A stretch of 64,000 nucleotides of DNA, from the NCBI RefSeq assembly GCF_963576615.1, contig NC_088711.1, positions 9,418,869 to 9,482,868 of the forward strand, written 5' to 3'. Positions 22,902 to 35,100 of the stretch are shown piece by piece (position 1 is the first letter of the stretch; every line of letters begins with the position of its first letter). The position numbers and the translations under genes were made by a program. The notes under the pieces were generated by a model. It was not told where the DNA came from, ran no database searches, and saw nothing but the letters and a program-made list of their open reading frames with translations. The DNA comes from Watersipora subatra. Its lineage: Eukaryota; Bryozoa; Gymnolaemata; Cheilostomatida; Watersiporidae.

Positions 22902-25900
22902 GCATACACTGAGCGGCATAATCATGTCGCAGGTATTGTGTATAGAAATCTATGTGATGAGTATGGCCTTAATAAACCACAACACTGGTGGGAAGCTCCT
23001 GGTAAGGTGAATGAAAATGACCGCGCTAAGATCCTCTGGGACTTCTACATCCAAACTGACAAGCATGTCCTAGCAAACCAACCAGATATAGTGGTGGTAG
23101 ACAAGGAGAACAAGAGGGCTACTATAATAGATATAGCAGTACCCAATGACTACAATATAGCCAGCAAAGAAAAAGAAAAGGTAAAGAAATATCTCCCTCT
23201 TGGAGAAGAAATTGAAAAATGCTGGAATGTAAGAACAACTGTAATCCCAGTAGTCATTGGGGCACTGGGCGCAATAACACCGGCGCATAAAATGTGGCTT
23301 GCCCAAATACCAACAACAATCAACTCAGGTGAGTTGCAGAAAAGTGCTCTATTGGGAACAGCTAAGATCTTGAGGCGAGTGCTCAAACTCCCAGGTCTCT
23401 GGTAGGAGACCCGAGTTAGAGCAGAAACTACCACCCATACGGGGTATCCGGGGTGAGGAAACAATTTTATATATATATATATATATAGTATAATATAGAA
23501 AGGACTTGGCTGTTAGTAATCGCGACATATCTGTTTCGAACAGACATAGGTCTGACATGTAAATATCTGTATGTAAATAAATACATTTGTGTAAACATAT
23601 ATTTATTTACATATATATAACAACAAGTTTGTAGCAGTTTTATATTTCTTATGATATGCACTCCTAACCTCATGTGCTCTGCCCAAACTGAACGAGACAA
23701 CAAGCAGTATTTGTGATACTCACCGCTGCCGCCATGGAGCAGCTGTTACTAAGGGAGGCCAAGAAACCAATAACACATACGATGAAAGCCACCAATGATA
23801 TTGCAAGCATTGAGTATGACACTTTCTACAAACAAATAAAACAAATAATTATTATCTGAGCTACTAAACATGTATTTAAATAGTCTTTATTGAGTCTGGC
23901 GCTTTCATTTCGCTTAAATTTAATAGAAAAAAACTTATTAATTGATAAAAGTTAACAGCTTCTATTGAATGCATTTTAATATCTAGCTGATCATCATATA
24001 AAAATAGAAATAAATTATCAAATAAAAAAACTCAAGGAATGAAATAGATTTCAGTTGATGCATAAATAGACCTCTAATGACTTATAAAATGCAGACGTTG
24101 AAGTCACAAGTCATCTTGTAGCAGTGGATATGGAACACTTTATGACATCACGACGATACTCACTTGACTTCCAGTTGTAAAGGATTCGACTGATCCTGAC
24201 ACCTGCCATATCGCTAAACCAAAGACTCCAATAGCAATAAGCTAAAAAAAATAAATATTGCTAAAGATGTATTTGTTAAACATCAATGTGTAATATATTT
24301 CCATACCTTTTAGATCACAGAAACCTAACTTACCTCATATTTAGCATGGTAAGCTTTTATTGATGTAGGTATATTAAACAAAATAATACAGAAATATTCT
24401 GTAATCATATCAAGAATGCAGATGCTAGAAACTAAGATAGCATTGTACAAAACTAGAGGAGCCATGATTCATAGCCAGCAAAACCATCACAACACGAATT
24501 TGAATAGCCATAAACAGACATCACACTGCGAAGACATACATAAAGCTTTGCATGCAGAGAACTAGCGCCAGAAGCACACACTGAAGAACACTAACAAATC
24601 ACAAGAGAAAAATCATAGACTATTGACTCATTATGACAGATTTACACCATTCTCTACTAGCTACATGTAGATGGTGTATAACTAACAAGTAAACACTCGA
24701 AGAAAAAGAGTTTCTAAGGAGTGTTTCTCTCCGTAGAAACACTTGAGAGAAAGTAGAAGCTTCCAAAAGACTGGGCTAAAAAGAAAAGATCAAAAGCGGG
24801 TGATAAAAGGTTGACCTCCCCATCACAATGGCTGCTGTTTGTAGATCGCAATTAGCAAATAAATAATATAGGACACAAAGCAAGTGTTGTCAAGTCCATG
24901 GTGCAAATGAGCCATGCCGTCAGCATCTGCGAGTCTGTTTACAAGACTGTTTTAGTAACGGCCATAACACAAGCAACGCAAACAGTATTAGGAATTCTTT
25001 ATATGCACTGTGTGCACTAATGCTTTCACTTATTTACCAAAGGCTTATTATTTTAGATTAAAAAGAAATTCTTTGTAATGGATGAAATGATTGATCATGG
25101 GTAGGCCAGGAAATATTCATAACGTCTTACAAGCCTTTACCAAAATAGTTTAATTATTTATTCAGAATGGATCGAAATTGTGAGTGATAAAAACAGCTTC
25201 GCCATAAAGTAATCGGCAGCCACAAGTTCTTAACTGGTTGGTCAACTCTTTCATAGCCAAAATGAGAACTAACACTATGCCAAGGACTTCTCACTTGCAC
25301 TCTATTAATGTTATAGTTGTTTCCACCTGAGCTTCTCAGCGACTCTTTATGCGTTTGAACAACCAAACGAATTTTAAATTAGTTCTCACAGACCTGAGGC
25401 TATAGTAGCAATGAACCTGAGGCTAAATATTCAATGTTATCTATGGATTTGTGAAAAATGGTTGGTAGGGAAAGTTTTTCGAATGGCACAGAGATGCAAG
25501 ATAGTTATGTTTAGTAGTAGTGCTATGGAAAGACGGTTATAGGATATTTTTGGAAAAGCATGAACCCTTTACCCAATTTTTTACTTATTTAAGCTTTTTA
25601 TAGCCTAAGATTGCCAGATACTGAGATTTTCATATACACTGTAGTTACAGAAAAAACCAGGATGTTTCTGTTATAAGGTAGCTTTGATTAAGTTAGCCAA
25701 ATGTAAGATCCAATGGATTCCTGTATCTGTAAATGCGAACCTGAACAATATGAAGTGTGATCAATATTTGAGTAAATGTATATGAATTCAATTAAATATG
25801 CAGAGCATTTGAAAAAAAGATAACTCCATGTAAAATAAGTTTATATAACATATTTTACGGTTTTTGATCATTTTTGTATCAATACTTTGCACACAGTTCC

Positions 25901-26634
25901 TACTAGCAATATCATGTACAACACTTGCTAGATACAGTTTCTATGTGTTCAAAAGATGTTTACGGAAGCACAACAACAAATCTCTTGTCAAAAAAACATC
26001 GCCGACTTTTTTATTCATTTGAGAAATTTTTACAAGGTTTCAGTGATGGTAGGAAATAAGAACTTCTCCAAAAAGTTCTGGAACAAGGTAAGAGCTGTTT
26101 TCCCTCTAAGCTAACAGTGGAAGAGGTTAGAAAATATATCAGGTGATTGCTTCCAGCCACTTTGAGACAAGTCAGTGTTCTATACAGTGTTCTATACTAT
26201 GTAATATGGCAAATTAGCAAAATCATGTGTAATATTTGACACGTTTGATCCAATAAAAATCATGGTATAGCCTAAAGAGATATGAACCGCTAATATTGAA
26301 TTCCAAAAGATACACATGTGGAGCTAATCACCCAGAACAGTGGGTTAAATATAGAAGCATAGAGCTACTCACCCAAAATAGTGAGTTTAATATGGAAGCA
26401 TAGAGCTACTCACCAAAAATAAAACTTTAATACAGAAGCACAAAGCTACTCATAAAAACTAATGAGTTAAATATGGAAGCATAGAGCTAATCACCCATAA
26501 CAGTGAGTTAAACATAGAATCATAGAGCTACTCACCCAGAACAGTGAGTTAAATATTCCAAAGAAGGTTTTTGTTGAACTACAGTCACTCTCTTTATGTT
26601 GAAGAGTGTCAGGTGTTAGTCTTTCTGAACTCAT
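18068..26634 (-). CDS. Tetraspanin, complete, 230 aa
   Basis: Seven coding exons, all phase 0 with GT-AG introns: 26536-26634 (ATG at 26634), 24164-24241, 23724-23825, 22346-22420, 21346-21414, 20470-20565 and 18068-18241 (stop). Tetraspanins are four-pass membrane organisers of the cell surface and endosomes. TM1 spans the first intron (FFGIFNSLFW then LIAIGVFGLAIW). TM2 reads LVAFIVCVIGFLASL and TM3 YVVIFVLLIAAEICLLIS. The large loop has the hallmark CCG (LECCGLDSWSD), then PEVC and GC, giving four cysteines. TM4 reads VHPLLVTVLVSSGLI. The loop before CCG is short (about 29 residues). A GTACTT after LIQ could be a donor, but read-through completes TM4 and stops after LCQLLC. Introns hold 24-bp and 41-bp arrays and an RLE-type LINE. 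The subfamily is not assigned. Confidence 0.9.
18290..19262. repeat. 24-bp minisatellite with variable higher-order units
   Basis: The unit reads approximately GCACCTTAATAAGCCTCAAT plus ATAT, about 40 copies, in the last tetraspanin intron some 50 bp upstream of the final exon's acceptor. A marker variant (TACTATGCCTC) recurs at 18331, 18643, 18907 and 19075, spaced 13, 11 and 7 monomers apart, so higher-order blocks of unequal length have been copied. Because the period is a multiple of three, long frames stay open on both strands (355 codons on plus, 221 on minus). These are not genes. Confidence 0.92.
20650..20860. mobile_element. Possible end of a DNA transposon
   Basis: A GC-richer stretch in a tetraspanin intron begins AAGGCCACACGAGACAAAAT and contains several GGACGAA and ACGAATT words in both orientations around 20690-20770. 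This looks like the terminal region of a DNA transposon or MITE. No matching inverted end or duplication was found, so the call is tentative. Confidence 0.3.
21723..21874. repeat. 24-bp minisatellite, second array in the tetraspanin gene
   Basis: Six copies of a 24-bp unit (GGCACCTCAATGGGCCTC plus ACTACA). It aligns to the 24-bp unit at 18290-19262 with about 18 of 24 bases equal, although another intron of the same gene holds it. Open frames on both strands are artefacts of the period. Confidence 0.88.
22843..22900. repeat. (TA)n microsatellite
   Basis: An uninterrupted TA tract that borders the 5' end of the LINE fragment. Confidence 0.95.
22907..23488 (+). mobile_element. 5'-truncated RLE-type LINE (R4/Dong-like) tail
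   Basis: An open frame from about 22911 to 23405 gives the C-terminal end of a non-LTR retrotransposon. It starts ERHNHVAGIVYRNLCDEYGL, like the end of the zinc-knuckle region, and continues KILWDFYIQTDKHVLA. It then has the restriction-like endonuclease signature PDIVVVDKENKRATIIDIAV (PD, then D after about 14 residues) and ends LLGTAKILRRVLKL. A 60-bp 3' UTR (containing GGGGTATCCGGGGTGAGG) follows and finishes in a (TA)n tract at 23468-23488. With the TA tract on the other side, the element appears inserted into a TA microsatellite. It sits in a tetraspanin intron in antisense. The frame has no internal stop, so it is fairly young. The clade is an inference. Confidence 0.8.
26319..26564 (-). 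repeat. 41-bp array containing the splice donor of tetraspanin coding exon 1
   Basis: Six copies of a 41-bp unit, starting at 26319, 26360, 26401, 26441, 26482 and 26523. The last copy overlaps the end of coding exon 1, and the true donor (CTGG then GTGAGTAGC) is inside it. Read on the minus strand, the other copies carry GG-GTGATTAGC, GG-GTGAGTAGC, TG-GTGAGTAGC, AT-GAGTAGC (GT lost) and GG-GTGATTAGC. Exon end plus donor has therefore been tandemly copied into the intron, leaving four further GT donors, two of them with the strong GTGAGT form. Confidence 0.9.
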
Positions 26635-28614
26635 GCTGCCGTCCTTCAGGTCATTTCCTCTCTAGCGGCAAATCTGGGAATCCAACCCTAACTGCGTATA
26701 TACAGGATTACAGTAGATGTCAAAGGACTTGGTAGTCACAAGCAACGACAGGCTTCATAGTAAGTAAAATACCAACGGCATGAATTGAAAATCAGCTCAA
26801 CTGTTTCTCTCCATCTTATTTGTCATGTTTACAGATATACTTCTACCTGTTATTGTGCAGTCAAATTCAAAAATAGAGCTCAATATACTACTTACAAAAC
26901 CAGTTATAAGAATAGTAAAATGCATTTTACTAAAATGGATTCGCAATACAATTCATAACTTGAATCAATTTTAGTAAAATATGCTTCACTTACATGTATT
27001 CCATATATATTTATAGAATAATTAGTAAAAACATACATATATATGTGCTATTATACAATACCTATAATATATTACTAAACAGTCCTCAAACAGTTAAAAA
27101 GCTGTCAGTATGCGATGCCGTGATATATAAATAACACTAATGCGCTACCAGCTTAGCAGCTAAATGGCTGGCGACAATACGATTCGCTGCGGCAGTGAAC
27201 TCTTATAGTGAGGAGACTGTTTAAAGACCAACCAACTAATTTAAATGAATAACAAAAGAGAGAGAGCAATTCTATACACCCTCTAACAACACGGTCACAA
27301 TGAGCATATTAGTTGTGAAAGGCTTAAGTTCTCCTTCCAATGTAAATGCTACCATATCCAACACAAACAAACCACTAATATGCTGTCAAGCAGTATTTAT
27401 TAATACTGTGCGGCAGCGAGAACAGAAAAGCATCGCTTTGAAGTAAACAAATTCAACCAGAAAGCATGTCAGTGTCCTTAATCAATGAGATAATAATATG
27501 CTATTACACCAGCTCACAAGACATGTGAATGTATATAGTAGGATCACCTAATGGTTCTATCAACACAGTTCTGCAGAAATTTTCGATAAACAATTCTGTA
27601 ATATGTGTACCTTTTCTTGTCATTTTATCATATTTGTACAACTATGACACCCTTTCAAAACTTTACAAAATCAGGCTTGTTGACAGAAGAATCCATTACA
27701 CTTTCATGTTTTAGTCAATTTACGACGAGAGTAATCACAAAAAATTGTTTAAACCTTTGAAGCCTAATCATGTATGGATAAGAATTGAAGCCTAATCATG
27801 TATGGATAAGAAGGTGCCCTGATTCTAGACAGTATTAACAACTTTCTAGTGACTGTGAAAGCACCTAAAGTTGCACAATTCCTTTTAACTGGATATCGTT
27901 TCGACGCTCTAAGCTTGTAGAATTCAACGAAAGAACCAAAATCAGTTAATGATGAGTTTTTCCACACTTTCTCAATATGTGATGTTTTAGAGATACATGT
28001 AATTGGAGAGAATTAACGATTGCGGCACGGTGTCTGATGATGGTGCATATCTGTTACAAATAAAAAACAACTAACTTTAGTGTAAAGATCTTGCTGCGAA
28101 AAAGCTTTTTAGCTTAGTCTATTTCCAAGCTTTTATTGCCAAAAATATCAATAAGTGAGTCATGAAAAACATGTCATGTCAGCAGCCATTTTTCGTTGCT
28201 CGTCCAGTTTAAAATGCTGTCAGTGTTTTGGTGATATCTTGCAAACTAGCAGCATAATCGACTTGAACCTTTGGAATTATACAGTAAACTTATGAAGCAC
28301 AAAACAATCAGAATTTCATGATTCTAGCTAAACTTGAAGTGGATAAAAACCAAACCAAAACTATGCAGCATATCAGGCATAGTATCAGGTGGAAAAAAAC
28401 TCCCCAAATTATCTTGGTCCAGGTAGAGGTGTCTGGATGAAGTATGATGTTAGGAGCATTAGTTGATCTATTTTATTCACAATAGCAGTCTAAGCTGCTG
28501 ATCTTCACTAGGCCGTCACACATGGACTAGTCAGGTACAAGAACAGGAAAAGCTTTCTGTATTAGAACTAATCGTATGAGCACTGCATTGTATAGCACTT
28601 ACAATATGTCTCTG
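26635..28614. other. Intergenic: 5' flank of tetraspanin, 3' flank of transporter
   Basis: AT-rich with no recognised gene. It includes the tetraspanin 5' UTR and promoter region (not resolvable) and a 30-bp direct duplication at about 27756-27812 (GAAGCCTAATCATGTATGGA repeated). Open frames here are short and match nothing I recognise. Confidence 0.4.
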
Positions 28615-28880
28615 GTGAGTCACTCATTTTATGACCAGCCTGTGGTTTATTATAAAACATGAGCCACTCATTTCATGGCAAGTCCGTGGTTTATTATAAA
28701 ACATGAGCCACTCATTTCATGGCAAGTCCGTGGTTTATTATAAAACATGAGTCACTCATTTCACGGCAAGTCTGTGGCTTATTATAAAACATGAGCCACT
28801 CATTTCATGGCAAGTCCGTGGTTTATTATAAAACATGAGCCACTCATTTCATGGCAAGTCTGTGGCTTATTATAAAACAT
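28615..28880. repeat. 44-bp minisatellite, six copies
   Basis: The unit contains GAGCCACTCATTTCATGGCA and GTCCGTGGTTTATTATAAAA and repeats every 44 bp (GGTTTA at 28644 and 28688). Copies differ by only a few bases. Intergenic, between the tetraspanin start and the transporter stop. Confidence 0.92.
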
Positions 28881-29143
28881 GAGTTTGAACACATGCTTCT
28901 GTCTGAACTTAAAAATATAACTGAATTTATTATAATGTATTATAATAAGTAAAAGTTTCAATATGTGCGGTATGACCTTCAAAATGTGTGAACACGTGTC
29001 ATAGGGTAACAAGAATACTTAGACGACCACGGAATTAAATAACATAAGAATGAATGTCTTATTTGTGGGATACAGAGTTTAGCACAGTGACACTATGTAC
29101 ATCAAATTTGGACGAAACAGATACTCTCAGTCGAAAGGAAATA

Positions 29144-32100
29144 CTAAAGAATTGCAGTGTCCGAGCTGTGCCCTAAATATATAATCCCACCTAGAAAATT
29201 CATGAAAGCGGCTATGATGAAAACAGGAAACCACCGATTGCCAGACTGTGTTACTAGTTCTGCGGTGAGCGGCCCGCAGAGTATTCCTGGGATGGTCGCC
29301 TACAAGAGAGAACATAGACAAATCAGTGAATTGAATAAAATTACATTTAGGAAACAGTGATAGCATTGAAAAATAAACTTCTAGCTCCTTGCATGTGCAA
29401 ACCTTATGCTTACGGGTATCACATGTAGTATTGTGAGTGGTATCATGCATGGTATCACACGTGTTATCATGTGTGATACCCTACATGGACATAAGGTTTG
29501 CACGAATGGTATGACACATGGTATGATGCATTGTATCAGGCAAGGTACATGGTATCACAAATGGTATCAGATAAGGTATGACGCATGGTATCCCACATGA
29601 TATCATGCATGATATTCCACATGGTATCATGCAGGCTTGCTGCATGAGATACACTGTATTTGTACATAATCCTAAAACAGCCATTTTTGGTGAAAAGTTG
29701 AATTTACTAAACCTTTCCTCTGAGTGCTGCTAGTCTTACGCCTCATGTTAGGATTAACCAAAATTAATTTGCACAATGCAGCACATATTTTTCTTTTTCC
29801 TTTCACTCATGAGTCAGTGAAGGTTACACAATTCTGGTTGCTGTTGACAATACAAATGAGCCTCACTGACAAAACAATATTCAAGGGGAATTGATAAAAC
29901 CAAACTTGTTGCCTCAGGAAAAAAAGATCATATACATGCAATTTATGAGAAGAGTTATTCGTTAACCTTGCATGACATGATCATGATGTACTTACAAATC
30001 ATGTGAGACCTTAGGAGATGCATGAAATCCAAGCTTAACTTAACTCCAGCAAAAGGGTGGACAGAGCTAGGTTTGTACCCGACTGCTGTGCCATAAGCAG
30101 TAACAACTCTGTCTACATCTGTCTAGTTACCCGAGACATATGCTGACAGTAAAGAGATTGGCTAGTAAGGAATCAATTGTTTCACACAAAAGTAATAAGT
30201 AACGAAGATTCATACCAGCGTATTAGATATAGCGAAGGTGGTTCCAGCAAAGTTGGGAGCTACATCAGCGTGATTACTCAAATGTCCCGCGGAGTTGCAT
30301 GCACTCAGTCCCATTGAAATAGTTACACAGCTACAAAAGTGCGTATGGAGCAGTAGAAAGTCAGCGCTGACAATGTGTATGGGAAGTAACTACAAACTTC
30401 ACAGACTCTGAATCAAACAAACCATATGAAAAAAGAGGGCTGAAGAGTAGAGATACAATCGGGGCTAAAAATGCCAAAAAAAGAAGCGATAAAGGTTAGA
30501 GAGAAAAGACAAAAGAGACAGACAATGAAGTGAATAATCGTTTATACTCACAATAATGCTAGCATGAGATTATCGATGACGCTAAACCATAGCATGAGCA
30601 CCCCAGGTCCAATCAGACCTATCCCCGTCATGAGACGCCTGACTTTTAGAATTGGCCACCTGTACTGAGAGATCAGCCTATCAGCTACATGACCGGCCGC
30701 TGTAAGACAATCAGCTGTGTGACAGACGAATCGTAATGCACAATTTTGGAGTTATTCTCCCAACAGATGTGCAGCGGTGGTCAAACAGTTTTGTGAGCAA
30801 ACTAATATAGAGAAGAAAATCCCATTCACCAGGTATATGACTAGGTATTGACGCGAGTACCAACAGATACATGAGAAGATAACTCCAAATCCATACTCAA
30901 TTATCCAGGTTTAAATGTTCAACTGTGGCTGCATTTTATTATGTGAGAGTAACAAGGCGACCAGAGCATAAAATTGACAAACAATTTTTTGCAGAGAATT
31001 AAAGGTACTTTTACACTAAGAAATTTTGTGGGTGATGACAAGTTTTTCATTGACTTTCAAAGAAATTACAATTGTAAAGAGCAAGTCATATCAGCTACAG
31101 CTGTGAAAATCATAAGCTATTCATCTCTGCTAGATTGCAGAAATATATTTCAGATGAGTAGCAAGTAGTGTATCATTTTCAGTGATTACACAGTTCTCAT
31201 ATAATAGTTTAAATTCGCATCCATACTTATTAATAAATATTTTAGCTTGTATAAAAGTGATGAATATACCAAACCTATGTTCATTCTTAACCCTGAAGGT
31301 TTAGCGGTGAATTTTATTAGCTGAAGCCAAAGATAACAAAAATAATAAACAAATCCCATAAAAAAGCACATGCATGCAAGAGTCACATATCCCAATCACC
31401 TCGTGTGAATTTACCCAAGTGCGGCTCAAATGCTCGATGTAAAAAGAAAATAAAATATTTTGCAAACCAACAGCAAGTAAAGTGATACAGAAACGCGAGA
31501 TGCCATTTCACTCAACTTGATAACACTATTATCTAGGTCAAAAGAGGTGATGCAAACACTCGCTACAGTACAACTACAGGTGATGCAAACACTCACAACA
31601 GCATAACTACAGGTGATGTAAACACTCTCTACAGTACAAATACAAGTGGTGCAAACACTCACCACAGTATAACTACAGGTGATGCAAACACTCGCTACAG
31701 TACAACTACAGGTGATGCAAACACCCACTACAGTACAACTCCAGGTGATGCAAATACTCACTACAGTATAACTACAGGTGATGCAAACACTCGCTACAGT
31801 ACAACTACAGGTGATGCAAACACTCATTACAGAATAACTACAGGTGATGCAAACACTCACTACAGTACAACTACAGGTGATGCAAACACTCACAACAGTA
31901 CAACTACAGGTGATGTAAACACTCGCTACAATACAACTACAGAACAAACTGACTACAACCCAGTTAACCAAAAATGCTGGTGACTATCATTGCTACCAGC
32001 TGTACAATGGTGAGTGAGACAGCTGTACAATGGTGAGTGAGACAGCTGTACAATGGTGGATGAGTCAGCTGTACAATAGTGAGACAGCTGTACAATAGTG

Positions 32101-35100
32101 AATGAGACAGCTGTACAATAGTGAGTGAGACAGCTGTACAATGGTGAATGAGATAGCTGTACAACGGTGAGTGAGACAGCCGTACAATGGTGAGTGAGAC
32201 AGCTGTACAATGGTGAGTGAGACAGCTGTACAATGGTGAGTGAGACAGCTGTACAATGGTGAGTGAGACAGCTGTACAATGGTGAGTGAGACAGCTGTAC
32301 AATGGTGAGTGAGACAACTGTACAATGGTGAGTGAGACAGCTGTACAATGGTGAGTGAGACAGCTGTACAATGGTGAGTGAGACAGCTGTACAATGGTGA
32401 GTGAGACAGCTGTACAATGGTGAGTGAGACAGCTGTACAATGGTGAGTGAGACAACTGTACAATGGTGAGTGAGACAACTGTACAATAGTGAGTGAGACA
32501 GGTGACAACTGAAATACGCTGCACACATCTGGAGTTTTCATGACTGTTTTGGGTGGATGATCTATGATTGAGTGATTCAACCAACACTTGAATTTTTTAA
32601 TCCGAAAACTAAGCTTTTTATATTATCAAAGGATTCCTCAATGGTTTGAATGGAATGCCAGTCTAATGTGCTCGAAGACTCGTTGTTTTAAAACTGTACT
32701 GTTAATCATAGGGCTTCCAAGCACTTATGTTAATAGGATATTAGGACAGAGAGATTTTTAATACTTAGCATTGGTTCCATAATTTGGTAACATAGACAAC
32801 ACAACTGTCTGCACTGGCAGAAAGCTTGTTTAGTATATATACTACATAACTGACCTTTGAATACCGCAAGATGAGTCTACCAGATGAATTTGACAACTAT
32901 CAACTAAAGCCGGCCATCTATAAATTGATTCCTTGTAAGTGACTTTTCAGATAATGAAATATTCGAATCATGCTATCCCTAAGCTAAACATGAATGATAA
33001 TTTATTTTATTGTTCATATTAGGCTGTCTGAATGAAAACATTATTCGGAAACCATTATCAGAATATAACTCTTTATTTGCATTTAAATGAGATTTCTATT
33101 ATTCAGGTGCTATCCTACACTTGGCAATGATCCCATATTTTGTAACATGTGAGCCCCCAAAATAAACAAAACTTTGTTTTCTGTCTTTAGTTAATTTGCA
33201 CTGGTAAAAGGTTGCATGCTTCACCTGGGTTACACCTACTACCTTCACCTCGAATATTTCCATTCCAGTAAATATAATAAAGCACAACATACCGACTCCT
33301 GTAATGCTGTTTAATATATAAGGAGCAGCTGTGTACATGATATCTCTGTGCTCAGCATTTAGGGAAGCCTTCATATATGTGGGCAACCAGTGCATGACTA
33401 TATAGTTGCTCCAGTTCATGGTGAAGTGTGCTATGTAGAGGGACCAGAGAGCCCAGTGCTGTACAAACTCTCTCCAGTGAGACAGCAGACTACTAGATGA
33501 CTGTAACAGCGCACGCATCATACTCAGCATCACTGTGACGTGAACAAGGTATACATACAGCAGATGTCGATATGAGAAAAATATGTGCTACCATTGAATT
33601 AAAACTGTCTTGGTCAAACATCAAGTGACTGCAGGCCTAGATTACGGACAAATGCAAACTTATTCCATGATAAATTGCCAGCACAGCAGGGACAGGCCAA
33701 ACTAAACAAACAAAAGGTTTTTCCTAATAATAGCCATGTACCTCCGAGGTAATCCAAGCGTAAACCAGGAACAGCAAATTCGGTGTTAAGCACAATTGAA
33801 CTGAGAGAATGTCACACTTTGCTAGGCAGTGAATTATAGTTGGCAACACTAGGTATATAATTCAAGTTATATACTAGAAGAGCCAACAATTGAAGACAAT
33901 GCGACCTAGTCTGCAGCTGCTCATGAACGATGTGCGCCATAACAACATGGCTATCAGTTTTCTGTGTCAGCTAGCTACCCTTGTATAACTGAGCAGACCG
34001 AAAAAAAAGTGAGGGACGGTCAAGCTGCCAACCCTCTTCTATACTCGTATGAATGCGGAAGGCTCAGGTTTTAAGATTTTTCATAGCTAAAATGAGGAGG
34101 GGTGTCTGTAGATGTGTGTGTGTGTGTGCGTGCGTGTCTCCCGCCCTCTCTCCCTACCTCCTCCCCTCTCTCTCGTCTATGTTATTACTATGTCAGCTAA
34201 ATAGGCTTGAACAGAACACAGAGCTGTAACTACATATGAAAATGTGAAAAACAGTGTAAGCTCTTTTTGTTGTCTAGGCTATTTACAAGTGAACCATAAC
34301 TGACTAGCCGGAAATGAAATTAAGCAATATTGTTTTCACACAACAGAAAGTCTATAAACATGTTCTCCATATAGCAAATCCATGAACTACTATATAGGAA
34401 AGATGTGAATATTAGATGAAAAAAACAATACTCAATATACTATCATGAAATTGGAGCCCATTCCAATGTTTCATGAAATATGATTAAAACTTTAATCCAA
34501 ATGGTAGAGCGTTCATCACATACAATGACAGGATATATGTACATATGTATCTAATACTGGTCAAACAAAATACATTTCCAATATTAAAAACTACTTCCTT
34601 CCTAGCTATCAGCAAAAAGTTTGTTACAAAAATAAGATGAAACGATTGACGATCAAGAAGGTTAAGGGAAAGAGAATCACACATGCCACAGTAGTTTTTC
34701 TTGAAATTAACCAATCATAGCCCACACCAAACAAGCCTTCTGGCTACGTATACCGATATAGCTCTTAAACATCTAGGTGATGCGAAGCTTAAGCTAGTCA
34801 AACATAACAACATATAGTTTCCTAGTAGGAGAAATGCCCTCAATATCGGCAATAATATTTTTGGAAATGCCTAGCCAATTGCAACATTTATCAAGTTGCT
34901 ACCAAATGAATTTATAACCTTTCAATGCTAAAGCATAAACCCTTATCAGTGAGTGGTATCAACACTAACCTACGCTATTGTAATACCCTGCAATAGCTGA
35001 TATGCAACCTGAAAAGATCTACTAAAGGGCAATGAACATCTGTACTCTAACACAAATAAATTTGAAGTGCATTTTCAAGATTACAAAACATAGACTATTT

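Noticed and set aside
27764-27967. 67-codon minus frame between the tetraspanin and transporter genes
   Set aside because: No splice sites, no family likeness, and part of it lies in a short direct duplication.
30030-30130. Possible tRNA-like segment on the minus strand
   Set aside because: Only a weak B-box-like word (GGGTACAAACC); no A box at the right distance.
31953-32587. Three overlapping minus-strand frames of 171-207 codons
   Set aside because: All three frames of a 23-bp repeat encode the same rotated words, which only a repeat without coding constraint does.
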